A stretch of DNA of 64,000 nucleotides from CAVUAF01 sp963739375 (GCA_963739375.1 CAVUAF010000014.1:186001-250000); one strand, 5' to 3'. Shown: positions 1-9,036, counted from the stretch's first letter. The notes: generated by a model from the sequence alone, not told the origin. Made by a program: numbers and translations.

Positions 1-155
1 GACGCGTTCTGGTTCTGCAGGTTGAAAGTCACCGCTTTCACGAACGTCTGCAGGGTGCAGAACAGGAAAATGCACACCGACATGGCCGCCACCGTCGAGG
101 CGGTGCGCACCCAGTTGCGGCGCAGGTGCTTGAGGATGAGCGGGGCGAATTTCAT
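1..155 (-). CDS. ABC transporter permease, N-terminal part only (MacB/FtsX type)
   Basis: The start codon at 155 opens a frame that runs off the left edge of the window; about 51 residues are visible. They begin MKFAPLILKHLRRNWVRT, followed by a hydrophobic stretch around MSVCIFLFC. This cytoplasmic basic start followed by TM1 is typical of MacB/FtsX-type permeases of lipoprotein-release or macrolide-type exporters. The upstream ATPase gene stops one base before this ATG, so the two are almost certainly cotranscribed and translationally coupled. The periplasmic core and the other membrane segments lie outside the window. The family call rests on the short N-terminus plus gene order. Confidence 0.75.
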   Translation of the reverse strand, partial: MKFAPLILKHLRRNWVRTASTVAAMSVCIFLFCTLQTFVKAVTFNLQNQNA

Positions 156-156
156 G

Positions 157-876
157 TCAGTGGTTCAGGACGCCTTTCTCCAGGTGCCGCTGCGTGTGCG
201 CGTGCACCGCGGCCCGGGGATCGTGCGTGACCATCACGATCGTCTTCTTGAACTCCCGGTTCAGCGTGACCATGAGCTGCAGGATCTCTTCCGCGCTCTT
301 GGCGTCGAGGTCGCCGGTGGGCTCGTCGGCGACGATTACGCCCGGATCGGTCACGAAGGCGCGCGCGATGGCTACCCGCTGCTCCTCGCCGCCGGAGAGC
401 TGCCGCGGATAGTGCTTCGCGCGGTCCGTCAGCCCCACGATGCGCAGCGCCGTCAGCGCCCGCTCCCGCCGCTGCTTCTTCGACAGGCTGGTGAGCAGCA
501 GCGGCAGCTCCACGTTCTCCTGCGCCGTCAGCACCGGAATCAGGTTGTAGAACTGGAACACGAAGCCCACGTTGCGCGAGCGCCATTTCGCCAGCGCGCT
601 CTCGTTGAGCTTGGTCACCTCGGTGCCGCTCACCAGCAGCCGCCCCGAAGTCGGACGGTCGATGCCGGCAATCAGGTTCAGCAGCGTCGTTTTGCCCGAG
701 CCCGAAGGCCCCATCAGCGCCAGAAACTCGCCCTCCGGCACCTGCAGGTTGATGCCGGTCAGCACTTCGATCTCCAGCGCGTCGCGGTGGTAGACCTTGC
801 GGACGTTCTCCACCCTCACCGCCATCTTCACTACGATGGTGGCGTCCATGTCTGAAACTGCGTTTCCAGTGGCCAT
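157..876 (-). CDS. ABC transporter ATP-binding protein (MacB/LolD type)
   Basis: 239 residues, normal for a LolD/MacB-type ATPase. It powers an inner-membrane exporter, here presumably the permease that starts at 155. Walker A is GPSGSGKTT at residues 56-64, the signature is LSGGEEQRVAIARA at 160-173 (the usual LSGGQQQR has become GEEQR), and Walker B is VIVADEP at 180-186 followed by the D-loop GDLD. The Q-loop FQFYNLIP is intact. The ATG at 876 has AGGA a few bases upstream. Order on the minus strand is adaptor (2450-1254), ATPase, permease, the usual set for a MacAB-like tripartite system. The substrate cannot be deduced. Confidence 0.93.
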   Translation of the reverse strand: MATGNAVSDMDATIVVKMAVRVENVRKVYHRDALEIEVLTGINLQVPEGEFLALMGPSGSGKTTLLNLIAGIDRPTSGRLLVSGTEVTKLNESALAKWRSRNVGFVFQFYNLIPVLTAQENVELPLLLTSLSKKQRRERALTALRIVGLTDRAKHYPRQLSGGEEQRVAIARAFVTDPGVIVADEPTGDLDAKSAEEILQLMVTLNREFKKTIVMVTHDPRAAVHAHTQRHLEKGVLNH

Positions 877-1253
877 GCGTAATCCTGGGTTTCCTTAATA
901 AGGTAGGGACGGCCGCCCTCGACCGTCCAGCCCACTTCTGTGTAGGGACGGCCGCCCTCGGCCGTCCAGCCGGAGCGAAGCTCCGGAGATTCGTCCCCTG
1001 TATCCGGCCCGGCTCTGGTAGGTCAGGGCTTCAGCCCTGACTCGCGAAGCGACCGTGCCGCATGACGTCCGGAATGTCATCCTGAGCGAGCGCGAGGGAG
1101 CGCATGCGACTAAGCGCGAGTCGAAGGATCCCTACCTCGCCAGCGCCGCGGTGCCGCTTGCCCCTTTTCCTGGTGCTTGGCTTTCACTGACAACTGACAA
1201 CTGGGAACTGCCTTCTGGTCATCCCGAGCGCAGCGCCCCGGCTTCTTGCCCCA
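877..1253. repeat. Intergenic dispersed-repeat cluster
   Basis: No gene is visible. The stretch is built from elements seen elsewhere in the window: two copies of a GTAGGGACGGCCGCCCTCG module (near 901 and 941; a third at 2530), a 39-bp unit at 1017-1055 repeated exactly at 4399-4437, a REP-like palindrome starting GTCATCCTGAGCGAGCGCG near 1076, and a degenerate 7-bp array (GACAACT type) near 1190-1215. It separates adaptor and ATPase genes that probably belong to one transcription unit. Confidence 0.7.
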
Positions 1254-2450
1254 CTAGCTCTTGATTTTCACCGGGTCGCCATTTTTCAGCTTTTCCGGCG
1301 GATTGGCTACTAGAATCTCCGACCCCCCGAGTCCCTGCCGCACGGTGGCATGCCCGCGATATTCACCCGCGGTTTCGATGGCGCGCTCCACCGCCTTCCC
1401 GTCCACGACTTCAAACACCACCGGCTTGCCGTGGCGCGTGGTAAGCGCCTCGCTGGGCACCGTCACCTGGCGCGTGGCTTCGCGCTTGGCCGCGGTCTGC
1501 TGCGGTTTCTGCCGCTCCAGGAAGGTGACCTTCGCGCTCATCTCCGGCTTGAGGTTCCGGTCTTTGTCGATAATCGTCACCTTCACCTGCACCGTGGCCT
1601 TGGTGCGGTCGGCGGTGGGAATGATCTGCCGCAGCACCGCGCGGAAGGTCTTGTCCGGCAGCGCTTCCACCGAGACTTCCGCCGGCTGGCTGGGGCCCAG
1701 CCGCGCCACGTTGGCCTCGGCCACATCAACTTCCACCTCCAGCGTGGCCAGGTCGGCGAGCGCCACGATGGCCCCGGACGCGGTCGAGATGTTCACTCCC
1801 GGCGGAATCGGCGCCACGCTCTCCCCCACCTCGGCCATCTTCTTCACCACCACTCCCGAGAAGGGCGCGGTGATGTAGGTGTTGCGCAGTTGCGCCTGGT
1901 TGTAGTCGAGGTCGGCGCGCGCCTGCGCCAGCGCCGCCTCCGCCAGACGCACCCGGCTCTGTGCCGCTTCCGCCGCGTCGCGCGACCCCACCTCCTGTCG
2001 CGCCAGGCTGTCGGCAATGCGCGCCTGGCGCCGATATTCCGCCAGGTCGGCTTCGGCGTGCTGTACCGCCGCCCGCGAGCGCTCCACCGCCGCTTCGTAG
2101 TCCGTGCTCTCCAGCCGCGCGAACACCTCGCCTTCCTGTACGCGGCTCCCCTCTTCCACCTTCAGCGACGCCAGGCGCCCCTGGATCTTGGCCGAAACCA
2201 CCGCCTTGCGCCGCGCCACCACGTACCCGGAAGCGCTGAGCAGCGGGCTGCGCGCCGACGGATCGTCGCTCGTGACCACCGCCGCATTCACCGTCTGGAC
2301 CTCGAGCGCTCCATTGCCCGCACGCAGCTTCCAGTACCCGGCGCCCCCCAGCGCCAGCACTACCAGCAGCGCCAGCAGCCACAGACGCCCGCGGCCCCGC
2401 GGCTCGTCTCCGCGCCGCAGCGATTCCAGCTCTTGTTTCAAGTCCGGCAT
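1254..2450 (-). CDS. Efflux RND/ABC periplasmic adaptor (HlyD/MacA family)
   Basis: 398 residues. A short cytoplasmic N-terminus is followed by one membrane anchor at about residues 23-42. Then come a split biotinyl-lipoyl-like domain (KAVVSAKIQGRLASLKVEEG near 83-102, paired with YITAPFSGVVVKK near 193-205), an alpha-helical hairpin rich in Ala, Glu and Arg (about 115-185), and a C-terminal beta-barrel and membrane-proximal domain. This is the layout of MacA-type adaptors, which connect an inner-membrane ABC exporter to an outer-membrane channel. The ATPase and permease genes follow downstream on the same strand, after a repeat-filled gap. No TolC-like gene is in the window. Confidence 0.9.
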   Translation of the reverse strand: MPDLKQELESLRRGDEPRGRGRLWLLALLVVLALGGAGYWKLRAGNGALEVQTVNAAVVTSDDPSARSPLLSASGYVVARRKAVVSAKIQGRLASLKVEEGSRVQEGEVFARLESTDYEAAVERSRAAVQHAEADLAEYRRQARIADSLARQEVGSRDAAEAAQSRVRLAEAALAQARADLDYNQAQLRNTYITAPFSGVVVKKMAEVGESVAPIPPGVNISTASGAIVALADLATLEVEVDVAEANVARLGPSQPAEVSVEALPDKTFRAVLRQIIPTADRTKATVQVKVTIIDKDRNLKPEMSAKVTFLERQKPQQTAAKREATRQVTVPSEALTTRHGKPVVFEVVDGKAVERAIETAGEYRGHATVRQGLGGSEILVANPPEKLKNGDPVKIKS

Positions 2451-2827
2451 GGCGAGAACCCACGATTATACGGCGCTGAATGGATTTTGCTTCCCGCGAG
2501 GATGCTCCGGAGATTCGTCCCCTTCTGTGTAGGGACGGCTGCCCTCGGCCGTCCAGCCGGAGCGAAGCTACGGAGATTGTCAGCTGTGCACTAAGGCTGT
2601 GCCCACGTTCGGTCAGCACACCTCTTACATCAAACCGCGCGCCCGTCCTGAGCGCAGCGAAGGACCTACTCCGTCGCTGATCGCGCCGCAGCCACCCCTC
2701 CGTGCCTCCGTGTCTCCGTGGTGAATGGAAGAGAAGGAGCCGGGCGATCTTCAGCGTGTAGGGACGGCGGGTGCCCCAGACGAGCAGCCTTTGCTCGTCT
2801 GGGATTCTTCGGCCGTCCCGCCGCGCG
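2451..2827. repeat. Intergenic dispersed-repeat cluster
   Basis: No gene seen. It holds another GTAGGGACGGC module (near 2530), a REP-like fragment CCTGAGCGCAGCGAAGGACC (near 2646), a CCGTGCCTCCGTG-type short tandem near 2700 that recurs near 18665, and further GTAGGGACGGC sequence near 2758-2815 next to the amidohydrolase stop codon. Confidence 0.6.
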
Positions 2828-4168
2828 CTACCGAATCCGCCACCCATTCACCGGCCCGCCGTGCAGAAACTTCTCCGGCGTCATCACCCCGTCGCGCTTG
2901 AACACCAGACCGTCTTTCATGACGAAGCTGACGCTGCGCAGCGCGTCGATGTTCTCCAGCGGGTTCCCTTTCACCGCGATCAGGTCGGCCGGGAACCCCA
3001 CCTTGATGGGCCCGCGCTTGTTTTCCAGTTCGCTCACCCGGTACCCGTTCACGGTCATGATTTTCAGGATCTCTTTGTCGGGAATGCCCGCCGCCTGCCA
3101 GCTTTTCAGGAAGTTGATGACCACCTCGCCGCGCGTCATCCCCGGCACGTAGTAGTCGGCGTCGGTGGAGAACGCCATCTTGACCCCGTGGGCCCAGGCG
3201 CTCTTGATGCCGGCGACGGTGCGGTCAAACGCCGCCTGGGTCCCGCGGTATTCGGTGAACGGCGTCTCCGTGCCCACCCGCCAGATGCCCTTCGCCGCCA
3301 TCTGCCGGTGCAGCTCGTCGGTGAGCGCGTTGCCGTGCTCGATCGACCAGATGCCCGCCTCGATCGCCCGCCGCGCGCCCTCTTCCGTCTGCACGTGCCC
3401 CGCTACCTTCATCCCTGCGTTGGCCGCCTCCTGGATGAACAGCCGCAGGTCCTCCACCGTGTACGGATACGGCTTGCAGTCCACGCACACCTTGATCACC
3501 TTGGCGCCAAACAGCGCGTTCTGCCGCACCGCCTTGATGATTTCGTCGTGCGTGTCGGCGTCCAGATACTCGGGATAGACAAGGTTGTGCTCCTTCACCA
3601 TCTCCGGGGTAGGGAAAAACTGCCCGCCCATCCCCCCGATGATGATCCCGGAGTTGATCAGCGTCGGCCCCGGCACCCAGCCCTGCTCCACCGCCACGCG
3701 CAGCGCCGTGTCCGCGTACAGCCCGTTGTTCCCAAGGTCGCGCACCACGGTGAAGCCAGCCGCCAGCATCTGCATCCCGTTCGACACCGCCTGGATCGCC
3801 CGCAGCGCCGTCGACTCCTGCACGTAGGTGTAGTAGTAGACGTCGTTCTCCGGCTCTTTTTTGTAGGTGAGTGCCAGGTGGTTGTGGGCATCGACCAGGC
3901 CGGGCAGCACCGAGTATTGCGAGAGGTCAATGACCTCGGCCTTGGGCGGCGCCGTCACGTTCGCCCCGATGGCGACGATCCGCCCATCCTGCACCGCGAT
4001 CATCTGGTTGGCGGCCGCGGTGCCGGTTTCCGGGTCAATCAGCCGCCCGGCCTTGATGACGTACGCCGTGCCCGCACTCGACGGCAGCGGCCGCGGCGCT
4101 TGCGGCTGGGCGAGAGCGACCATGGAAGCGAGGGCGAAGCACACGAGGGAGAGCACGCGGCGGGTCAT
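2828..4168 (-). CDS. Secreted metal-dependent amidohydrolase (imidazolonepropionase-like)
   Basis: 446 residues with a hydrophobic signal peptide (about 1-20). The amidohydrolase fold is recognisable: an N-terminal beta-sandwich piece around VIKAGRLIDPETG, the metal motif HNH at 95-97 (VDAHNHL), Lys226 in VIKVCVDCK as likely carboxylated metal bridge, His258 (AGHVQ), His278 (SIEHGN) and Asp336 (STDAD). The C-terminal sandwich ends with the typical FPADLIAVKGNPLENI. Relatives include exported Xaa-Pro dipeptidases and other imidazolonepropionase-like hydrolases, so the substrate is probably a cyclic amide or dipeptide, which I infer only from the family. It stands alone between repeat clusters. 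Confidence 0.88.
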   Translation of the reverse strand: MTRRVLSLVCFALASMVALAQPQAPRPLPSSAGTAYVIKAGRLIDPETGTAAANQMIAVQDGRIVAIGANVTAPPKAEVIDLSQYSVLPGLVDAHNHLALTYKKEPENDVYYYTYVQESTALRAIQAVSNGMQMLAAGFTVVRDLGNNGLYADTALRVAVEQGWVPGPTLINSGIIIGGMGGQFFPTPEMVKEHNLVYPEYLDADTHDEIIKAVRQNALFGAKVIKVCVDCKPYPYTVEDLRLFIQEAANAGMKVAGHVQTEEGARRAIEAGIWSIEHGNALTDELHRQMAAKGIWRVGTETPFTEYRGTQAAFDRTVAGIKSAWAHGVKMAFSTDADYYVPGMTRGEVVINFLKSWQAAGIPDKEILKIMTVNGYRVSELENKRGPIKVGFPADLIAVKGNPLENIDALRSVSFVMKDGLVFKRDGVMTPEKFLHGGPVNGWRIR

Positions 4169-4456
4169 TTGATCCTCCTGGGTGAATATGGCGCGGGAAT
4201 GCTCGCAGGTAGGCGCGCGCGCGTCAACAGCCCGACGCCTGTGTAGCCCGGCCGCCCTCGGCCGGGCTCTGCGAGGTCACCCTGAGGAGCGAAGCGACGA
4301 AGGGTCCCGACACTGTCCGCACAGCTCCCCGGCATCGAGCTTCTCGACGAAGCGTTCGGCCCCAGAAAGCACGGCACCCTTTCGTAAGGGCACGGCTTGG
4401 TAGGTCAGGGCTTCAGCCCTGACTCGCGAAGCGACCGGCCCATTCTGAGCAACCCA
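4169..4456. repeat. Intergenic repeats, including a second exact copy of a 39-bp unit
   Basis: No gene. 4399-4437 is identical to 1017-1055 (starts GGTAGGTCAGGGCTTCAGCC and contains the hairpin AGGGCTTCAGCCCT). A GTAGCCCGGCCGCCCTCGGC palindrome near 4243 and a REP-like CACCCTGAGGAGCGAAGCGA near 4280 precede it. Confidence 0.7.
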
Positions 4457-5230
4457 TTACCGCTTGCTCAACCGCAGGCTTTGCCAGCTGGCGTCGGCAG
4501 TCCACCCGCCATCCACCACCAGGGTGTGTCCGTTGACGAAGCCGCTCTGTTCCGGATCGGCGAGAAACGCGATGGCGCGCGCTACGTCGTCGGGCGTGGC
4601 AAAGCGCGCCATGGGGATGCACCCGGTGATGTCGTCGTCGCTATAGGTGCCGCGCGCCTGGTCGGCGGCGTCCATCTCGGTCTTGACCCAGCCCGGGCAG
4701 ACGGCATTCACGCGCACGCCGCGCCCACCCCATTCCGCCGCCAGGGTGCGTGTCAGGCCCACCAGCCCGTGCTTCGACGCGTTGTACGCCGCGCGGTCGG
4801 CGACCCCGCTGAGCCCGGCAATCGAGGCGACGTTCACGATCGTCCCCGCCCGCTGCGCCAGCATGATGGCGCCAAAGGCCTTGGCCAGCAGGAAGGGCGC
4901 CACCAGGTTTACGTTGAGGACGCGGCGAAAATCGCCGGCGCTCGTCGTCTCCCCCGGCGCAATCAGGCTGATGCCGGCGTTGTTCACCAGCACATCCACC
5001 CGCGCCCAGCGCGCCATGACCGCGGCGGCGAAGCTCGCCACCACGCTTTCCTCGGCAATGTCGCCGACAAACTCTATCGTCTCGGCGCCGCGCTTCCGCA
5101 CCTCCGCCAGCGTCTCCGCCGGCGGGCGCAGGTCGTTCAGCGCCAGCGCGTAGCCGCGCTCGGCGAGCGTTTCCGCAGTGCGCCGCCCGATGCCCTGCGC
5201 CGCCCCGGTAATGGCTGCGACCCGCGTCAT
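4457..5230 (-). CDS. SDR-family NAD(P)-dependent oxidoreductase
   Basis: 257 residues from the ATG at 5230, a typical classical short-chain dehydrogenase. Seen directly: cofactor motif TGAAQGIG (8-15), NNAG (83-86), catalytic Ser136, Tyr149 and Lys153 (YNASK), and the PG motif after CPGW. The closing VNGHTLVVDGGW matches the SDR C-terminus. Asp33 (LND) at the end of beta-2 hints at NAD rather than NADP. A GTG at 5233 could also serve as start, but the ATG at 5230 sits in TGATG with the stop of the upstream peptidase gene, so translation is probably coupled. Substrate unknown. Confidence 0.92.
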   Translation of the reverse strand: MTRVAAITGAAQGIGRRTAETLAERGYALALNDLRPPAETLAEVRKRGAETIEFVGDIAEESVVASFAAAVMARWARVDVLVNNAGISLIAPGETTSAGDFRRVLNVNLVAPFLLAKAFGAIMLAQRAGTIVNVASIAGLSGVADRAAYNASKHGLVGLTRTLAAEWGGRGVRVNAVCPGWVKTEMDAADQARGTYSDDDITGCIPMARFATPDDVARAIAFLADPEQSGFVNGHTLVVDGGWTADASWQSLRLSKR

Positions 5231-7665
5231 CACATGCCCGGCGGCGGGCCAAAGCCCCCGCCCGGCGGCGGTGGCGGCTTCAGCTCGTAGTTCGCCGGCG
5301 GCTCCGCCCCCAGCAGGTAGCGCACGAAGTAGTCCCAGCGCCGCCGCGTCATGTAGTTCGACATGTTGCCGTAGCCGTGCCGCTGGTTGGGCAGCAGCAG
5401 CAGGTCGAAGTCCCGGTTGGCCTTGATCAGCTCCTCCACCACCAGCAGCGTGTTGTAGGGCGGCACGTTGTCGTCGAGCGTGCCGTGCGCCAGCAGCAGG
5501 TGCCCCTTCAGGTTCTTGGCCAGCGACTGGTTGGCCGACCGCCGTAGTTGTCGCTCCCGTCCGCGTTCTTCACCAGCAGCCCGTGGTAGCGCTCCCCCCA
5601 ATCGTCTTCGTATTCGCGATTGTCGTGGTTGCCCGGATTCCGAGATCCCCACCTTGAAGAAGTCGGGATAGCGGAACATGGCGTCGGCGGTGGCGTAACC
5701 TCCGCCCGAGTGTCCGTAAATGCCCACCCGCTCCAGATCAATGTACGGATACTTCTGTGCCAGTTGCTTCATGCCGCTGATCTGGTCGGGCAGCGTGTTG
5801 TCGCCCAGGTTCCCGTAGTAGGCGTCGTGAAATTTCTTCGACCGCGTGGGGTTCCCCATGCCGTCAATCTCCACCACGACGAACCCCAGTTCGGCCAGTG
5901 CCTGCACGTCGCCGCGCGCCGCGCTGAAGCTGCGCGTCCCCACGCTCCCGCCCTGCGGCCCGGGATAGATGTGGTTGACGATGGGGTACTTCTTCCCCGG
6001 CTCCAGCGTGGTCGGCGGGAACATGAGGCCGTAGACATCGGTCACGCCATCCCGCCCTTTCAGCGTGACCGGGATGGGCGGCTTCCAGCCCGTGGCCAGC
6101 AGGCGCGCGATGTCGGCCTTCTCCACCACGGCAATCTGTTTCCCGCTCGCGTCGCGCACCACGGAAACCGGCGGCACGTCGGGCTTGGAGTACGTGTCCA
6201 CGAAGAAGCGTCCCGAGGGCGCCAGGTTGATGTCGTGGTTCCCGTCTTCGAGCGTCAGCAGCGTGAGGTTCTTGCCGTCGAAGCCCACGCGGTAAAAGTG
6301 CGTGAAGTAGGGATCGCGCCCCGCCTCCCGCCCGGCCGCGAGGAAGTAGATCTGGCGGCTCTTTTCGTCCACCCGCACCACCTGCGTCACCACCCACGCG
6401 CCGCTGGTGATCTGGTTCTTGAGCTTCCCGGTGCTCAGGTCGTGCAGGTAGAGATGCCCCCAGCCGTCCTTTTCCGAGTACCAGATGAACTCGTTCGACG
6501 CCGGCATGGCGTGCCAGTTCACCCGCCCTTGCCCCGACTCGAACTGCGTCGCCGCCACCTCCTGCATGACCTCGCGAATCGCGCCGGTGGCGGCGTCGGC
6601 CACCCGCAACTGCTCCTGCTTGTGGTCCCGCGAGGTGGAGACGAAGGTCAGTTGCCTCCCGTCCGGGCTCCATTCCACGTCCGCCCACTCACTCCCGCGG
6701 CAGATCACGTGGTCGCACAGCGTCGAGCGATGCTGGTCGGGCGGCATCTGCAGCCGGATCACCTTCGGCGTCTCCACCTCGATGATCACCCGCTGGATCA
6801 TCGCCACCACGTCGTCCCCGGGCAGCGGATACTTCCACGCTTGCAGCACCGGATGCCCCACCTTGGTCTCCACCAGGTACATCTCCCCGACGTTCCGCTG
6901 GTCCTGCTGGAAGGTGGCAATCTTCTTCGAATCGGGCGACCACAGCACGATGGCGCGGTCGCTCTTCACCCAGCCGGCATTGTCGGTGGCGTAGCCGAAG
7001 TCCTTCACCCCATCGCTGGTGAGCTGCGTCTCTTTGCCGCTGGCCACGTCGCGCAGCCACAGGTTCCAGTCGCGAATGAAGACCGCGCGCTTCTTGTCCG
7101 GCGACAGCACCTCGTTGCGCGCCGCCGCGCCGCCGCGTGCCCCGGGTGCTCCGCGCTGCCCGCCGCCGTCTGCGCGCGCCTCCGCCGTGCACGCACTGCC
7201 CGCGCGATCGCACTTGAAGCGCCGCGGCCCCAGGTTGAACAGGATCGCCTGCCCGTCCTCCGAGAACTCGATCTCGGTGAACGGCAGCTTGGCCGCGTCG
7301 AACGTGCGCCCCGCCGCGGTGGCCAGCGCCGCCGCCACCTTGGCGTGATCGAAGGCGGGCTCCCGCTTCCCTGTCGCCGCCTCCACCAGCACAAACTGGT
7401 TGCCGGCGGCGTCGGTGCGGCGATACCAGAAGCGCTCTCCGCCTTGCCCTGTAGCGCCCGCGGGCAGCCACGTGGCGCGCACCGTCCCGAAAACCAGCGG
7501 CGTCGTGTTGTAGCCCATGAATTTCTCGGCGCGCGCGTAGTCGGCGGCCGTCAGGGCGCGCGGCGCGGCGCTCTGCGCCACCCCGCTCACCGCCACCAGA
7601 AGAAGGATGAAAACCGGCAGAAGCAACGCAGAAACGCGATAGCGGCTGAAATTTTGCTTGTTCAT
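5230..7665 (-). CDS. Secreted prolyl oligopeptidase/DPP-IV-like S9 peptidase (compensated frameshift)
   Basis: 811 residues from the ATG at 7665, with a signal peptide ending near SGVAQSAA, an N-terminal beta-propeller (DPPIV_N type) and a C-terminal alpha/beta hydrolase. The triad is visible: Ser653 in GHSGGGYA, Asp731 in GTLDDNVPP, His763 in RHGYG. Between about 5632 and 5535 the reading is frame-shifted: the family-like residues GNHDNREYEDDWGERYHG lie in another frame, and the frame returns before NQSLAKNLKGH. One extra base in a CCC run (5632-5634) and one missing base near 5535 would explain this. The protein as read therefore has about 33 aberrant residues close to the active site. A Pro/Gly-rich tail ends it. 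It probably degrades peptides in the periplasm. Confidence 0.85.
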   Translation of the reverse strand: MNKQNFSRYRVSALLLPVFILLLVAVSGVAQSAAPRALTAADYARAEKFMGYNTTPLVFGTVRATWLPAGATGQGGERFWYRRTDAAGNQFVLVEAATGKREPAFDHAKVAAALATAAGRTFDAAKLPFTEIEFSEDGQAILFNLGPRRFKCDRAGSACTAEARADGGGQRGAPGARGGAAARNEVLSPDKKRAVFIRDWNLWLRDVASGKETQLTSDGVKDFGYATDNAGWVKSDRAIVLWSPDSKKIATFQQDQRNVGEMYLVETKVGHPVLQAWKYPLPGDDVVAMIQRVIIEVETPKVIRLQMPPDQHRSTLCDHVICRGSEWADVEWSPDGRQLTFVSTSRDHKQEQLRVADAATGAIREVMQEVAATQFESGQGRVNWHAMPASNEFIWYSEKDGWGHLYLHDLSTGKLKNQITSGAWVVTQVVRVDEKSRQIYFLAAGREAGRDPYFTHFYRVGFDGKNLTLLTLEDGNHDINLAPSGRFFVDTYSKPDVPPVSVVRDASGKQIAVVEKADIARLLATGWKPPIPVTLKGRDGVTDVYGLMFPPTTLEPGKKYPIVNHIYPGPQGGSVGTRSFSAARGDVQALAELGFVVVEIDGMGNPTRSKKFHDAYYGNLGDNTLPDQISGMKQLAQKYPYIDLERVGIYGHSGGGYATADAMFRYPDFFKVGISESGQPRQSRIRRRLGGALPRAAGEERGRERQLRRSANQSLAKNLKGHLLLAHGTLDDNVPPYNTLLVVEELIKANRDFDLLLLPNQRHGYGNMSNYMTRRRWDYFVRYLLGAEPPANYELKPPPPPGGGFGPPPGM

Positions 7666-7714
7666 GGTTGTGCGCGCCAGCCTACCGGTGCCCGTGCGCC
7701 CCGTCAACCGCGCC

Positions 7715-7900
7715 GAATTGTCATTCCGGGCCTAGCGAGGGACCTGCTGTTCCTGAGCTTTTGCTCGAAACTCGAAACCCGAAACTCGAAACTTGTTCTT
7801 GTTGTCATCCCGAGCGCAGCGAGGAATCTGGGTTTTCTGAGAACTGCCAACCGAGAACTGGGAACTGCAGTTTTCCCGTTGCTCGTTCGGATTCGCCCGA
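7715..7900. repeat. REP-like palindromes with two heptamer arrays
   Basis: 7764-7791 contains four CTCGAAA-type heptamers. A REP-like core (CATCCCGAGCGCAGCGAGG) follows near 7806, then a GAGAACT-type array near 7838-7868. The same modular order recurs near 8700, 21380, 29580, 33244, 36904 and 44485. No gene is visible here. Confidence 0.75.
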
Positions 7901-7957
7901 CTAGCATGGGCCCCGACAAGCAGCGACTCTCATCTGCTTGGCAAAGAGGAGATCACA

Positions 7958-8425
7958 TTGAAAACAAGGACGATCCTGTTGCCTCTGGCGATGCTGTTCG
8001 CTGCTGCCGTGGTGTGCTTCGCCGCCGCCGACGTGAACATGGGCACCTGGAAGCTGAACGAGGCCAAGTCCAAGATCAGCCCCGGAACCGCGAAAAATGT
8101 CACCGTCGTCTACGCGGCCGCGGGCGACAGCGTGAAGGTCACCGTGGACGGCGTCGACGCCGACGGCAAGCCCGCGCATAACGTATGGACGGGCAAGTTC
8201 GACGGCAAAGATTACCCCTTGACCGGTGATCCCGCGTCCGACACGCGGGCCTATACGCGGGTCAACGATCGCACGCTGGGCATGACGATCAAGAAGGGCG
8301 GCAAAGTAACCATGACCGGTCAAATCGCCGTCTCGCCTGACGGCAAGAGCCGCACCGTCACCGTCAGCGGAACCGATGCCAAGGGCAAGAAGTTCAGTAG
8401 CACCTCGGTCTACGACAAGCAGTAG
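7958..8425 (+). CDS. Small secreted protein of unknown function
   Basis: 155 residues starting at a TTG (7958) with a good ribosome site AGAGGAGA eight bases upstream; no in-frame ATG near the signal peptide gives a better start. The signal peptide is MKTRTILLPLAMLFAAAVVC with cleavage near FAAAD. The mature part is short, rich in Thr, Lys, Asp and Gly, with alternating beta-strand character (GTWKLNEAKSKI, GKFDGKDYPLTGDPASDT, MTIKKGGKVTMTGQIAVSPD), resembling a small lipocalin-like or beta-barrel fold. Similar GTWKLNxAKSK proteins are, to my knowledge, common in acidobacteria, but no function is established. It is monocistronic and followed by a strong terminator. Confidence 0.8.
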   Translation: MKTRTILLPLAMLFAAAVVCFAAADVNMGTWKLNEAKSKISPGTAKNVTVVYAAAGDSVKVTVDGVDADGKPAHNVWTGKFDGKDYPLTGDPASDTRAYTRVNDRTLGMTIKKGGKVTMTGQIAVSPDGKSRTVTVSGTDAKGKKFSSTSVYDKQ

Positions 8426-8450
8426 CTGGCAGACTTTGCTAAGTTCCGCC

Positions 8451-8476
8451 GGGCCGCGGATTCCCGCGGCCCTTTT
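8451..8476 (+). terminator. Rho-independent terminator after the small secreted protein
   Basis: GGGCCGCGG pairs with CCGCGGCCC across a four-base loop and is followed by TTTTT. It lies 26 bp after the stop codon at 8425. Confidence 0.9.
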
Positions 8477-8823
8477 TCTTTGCCGTGACGGCGCGCGACC
8501 GCGCTCTGCGAATGGCCGATCTTCGGCCAGCGGCGGCGAACTGGCCTACAAATCGCCCACCTTGTGCCAGAGCAAGGTGGAGTAGCCGTTTAAGTCGGCG
8601 TACAGGTCAATGTGGCTCTCGGCGGCATCCTCCCACTTCAACTCTCCCTACTGTTCGCAAAACCTTCCTGTCCCCGCCGAATGCTCCTTCCGGCCGAATT
8701 GTCATCCCGAGCGCAGCGAGGGATCTGCTGTTCCTGACCTTCGCTCGAAGCGCGTAACCCGAAACGCGAAACTTCTTCTTGTTTCTTACACGCGCCAGTC
8801 TATAGGTGAAAAACGGGTGCAGC
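8477..8823. repeat. Intergenic stretch with a REP-like element and CTCGAAA-type heptamers
   Basis: No gene supported. 8695-8780 repeats the module at 7727-7796: a REP-like GTCATCCCGAGCGCAGCGAG followed by about four degenerate heptamers (8744-8771). The first 200 bases show nothing recognisable. Confidence 0.6.
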
Positions 8824-9036
8824 TCACTCGTCCTTTGAGTAGTGGAATACGCTTTCGAGCGGTTTGCCGAACACCGCAGCGATTCGGAATGCGGCTTCCA
8901 GTGACGGCGAGTATTTTCCCTGTTCGATTGCGTTCACCGTTTGGCGAGTGAGGTTGATCTTTTCAGCTAACTCCTGCTGCGTCATCTCTTCATGCTCGAA
9001 ACGCAGTCGCCTGATTTCGTTGCGGATCGTTCCCAT
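8824..9036 (-). CDS. XRE-family (Cro/CI) transcriptional regulator
   Basis: About 70 residues, almost entirely one HTH_3 domain: MTQQELAEKINLTRQTVNAI is helix-turn-helix, and the tail EQGKYSPSLEAAFRIAAVF is the usual continuation. The ATG at 9036 lies one base after the stop of the membrane-protein gene; a GTG at 9048 is an alternative. Small stand-alone regulators of this type, resembling the YozG/YgzD group, are often cotranscribed with small membrane proteins. It is likely to bind its own promoter region, where an inverted repeat is visible. Confidence 0.92.
   Translation of the reverse strand: MGTIRNEIRRLRFEHEEMTQQELAEKINLTRQTVNAIEQGKYSPSLEAAFRIAAVFGKPLESVFHYSKDE

Noticed and set aside
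2771..4246. Long open frames opposite real genes (for example opposite the amidohydrolase, the polysaccharide synthase and SBBP genes)
   Set aside because: They are His/Arg/Ala-rich products of high GC content, without domains or start signals, and fully overlap well-supported genes.
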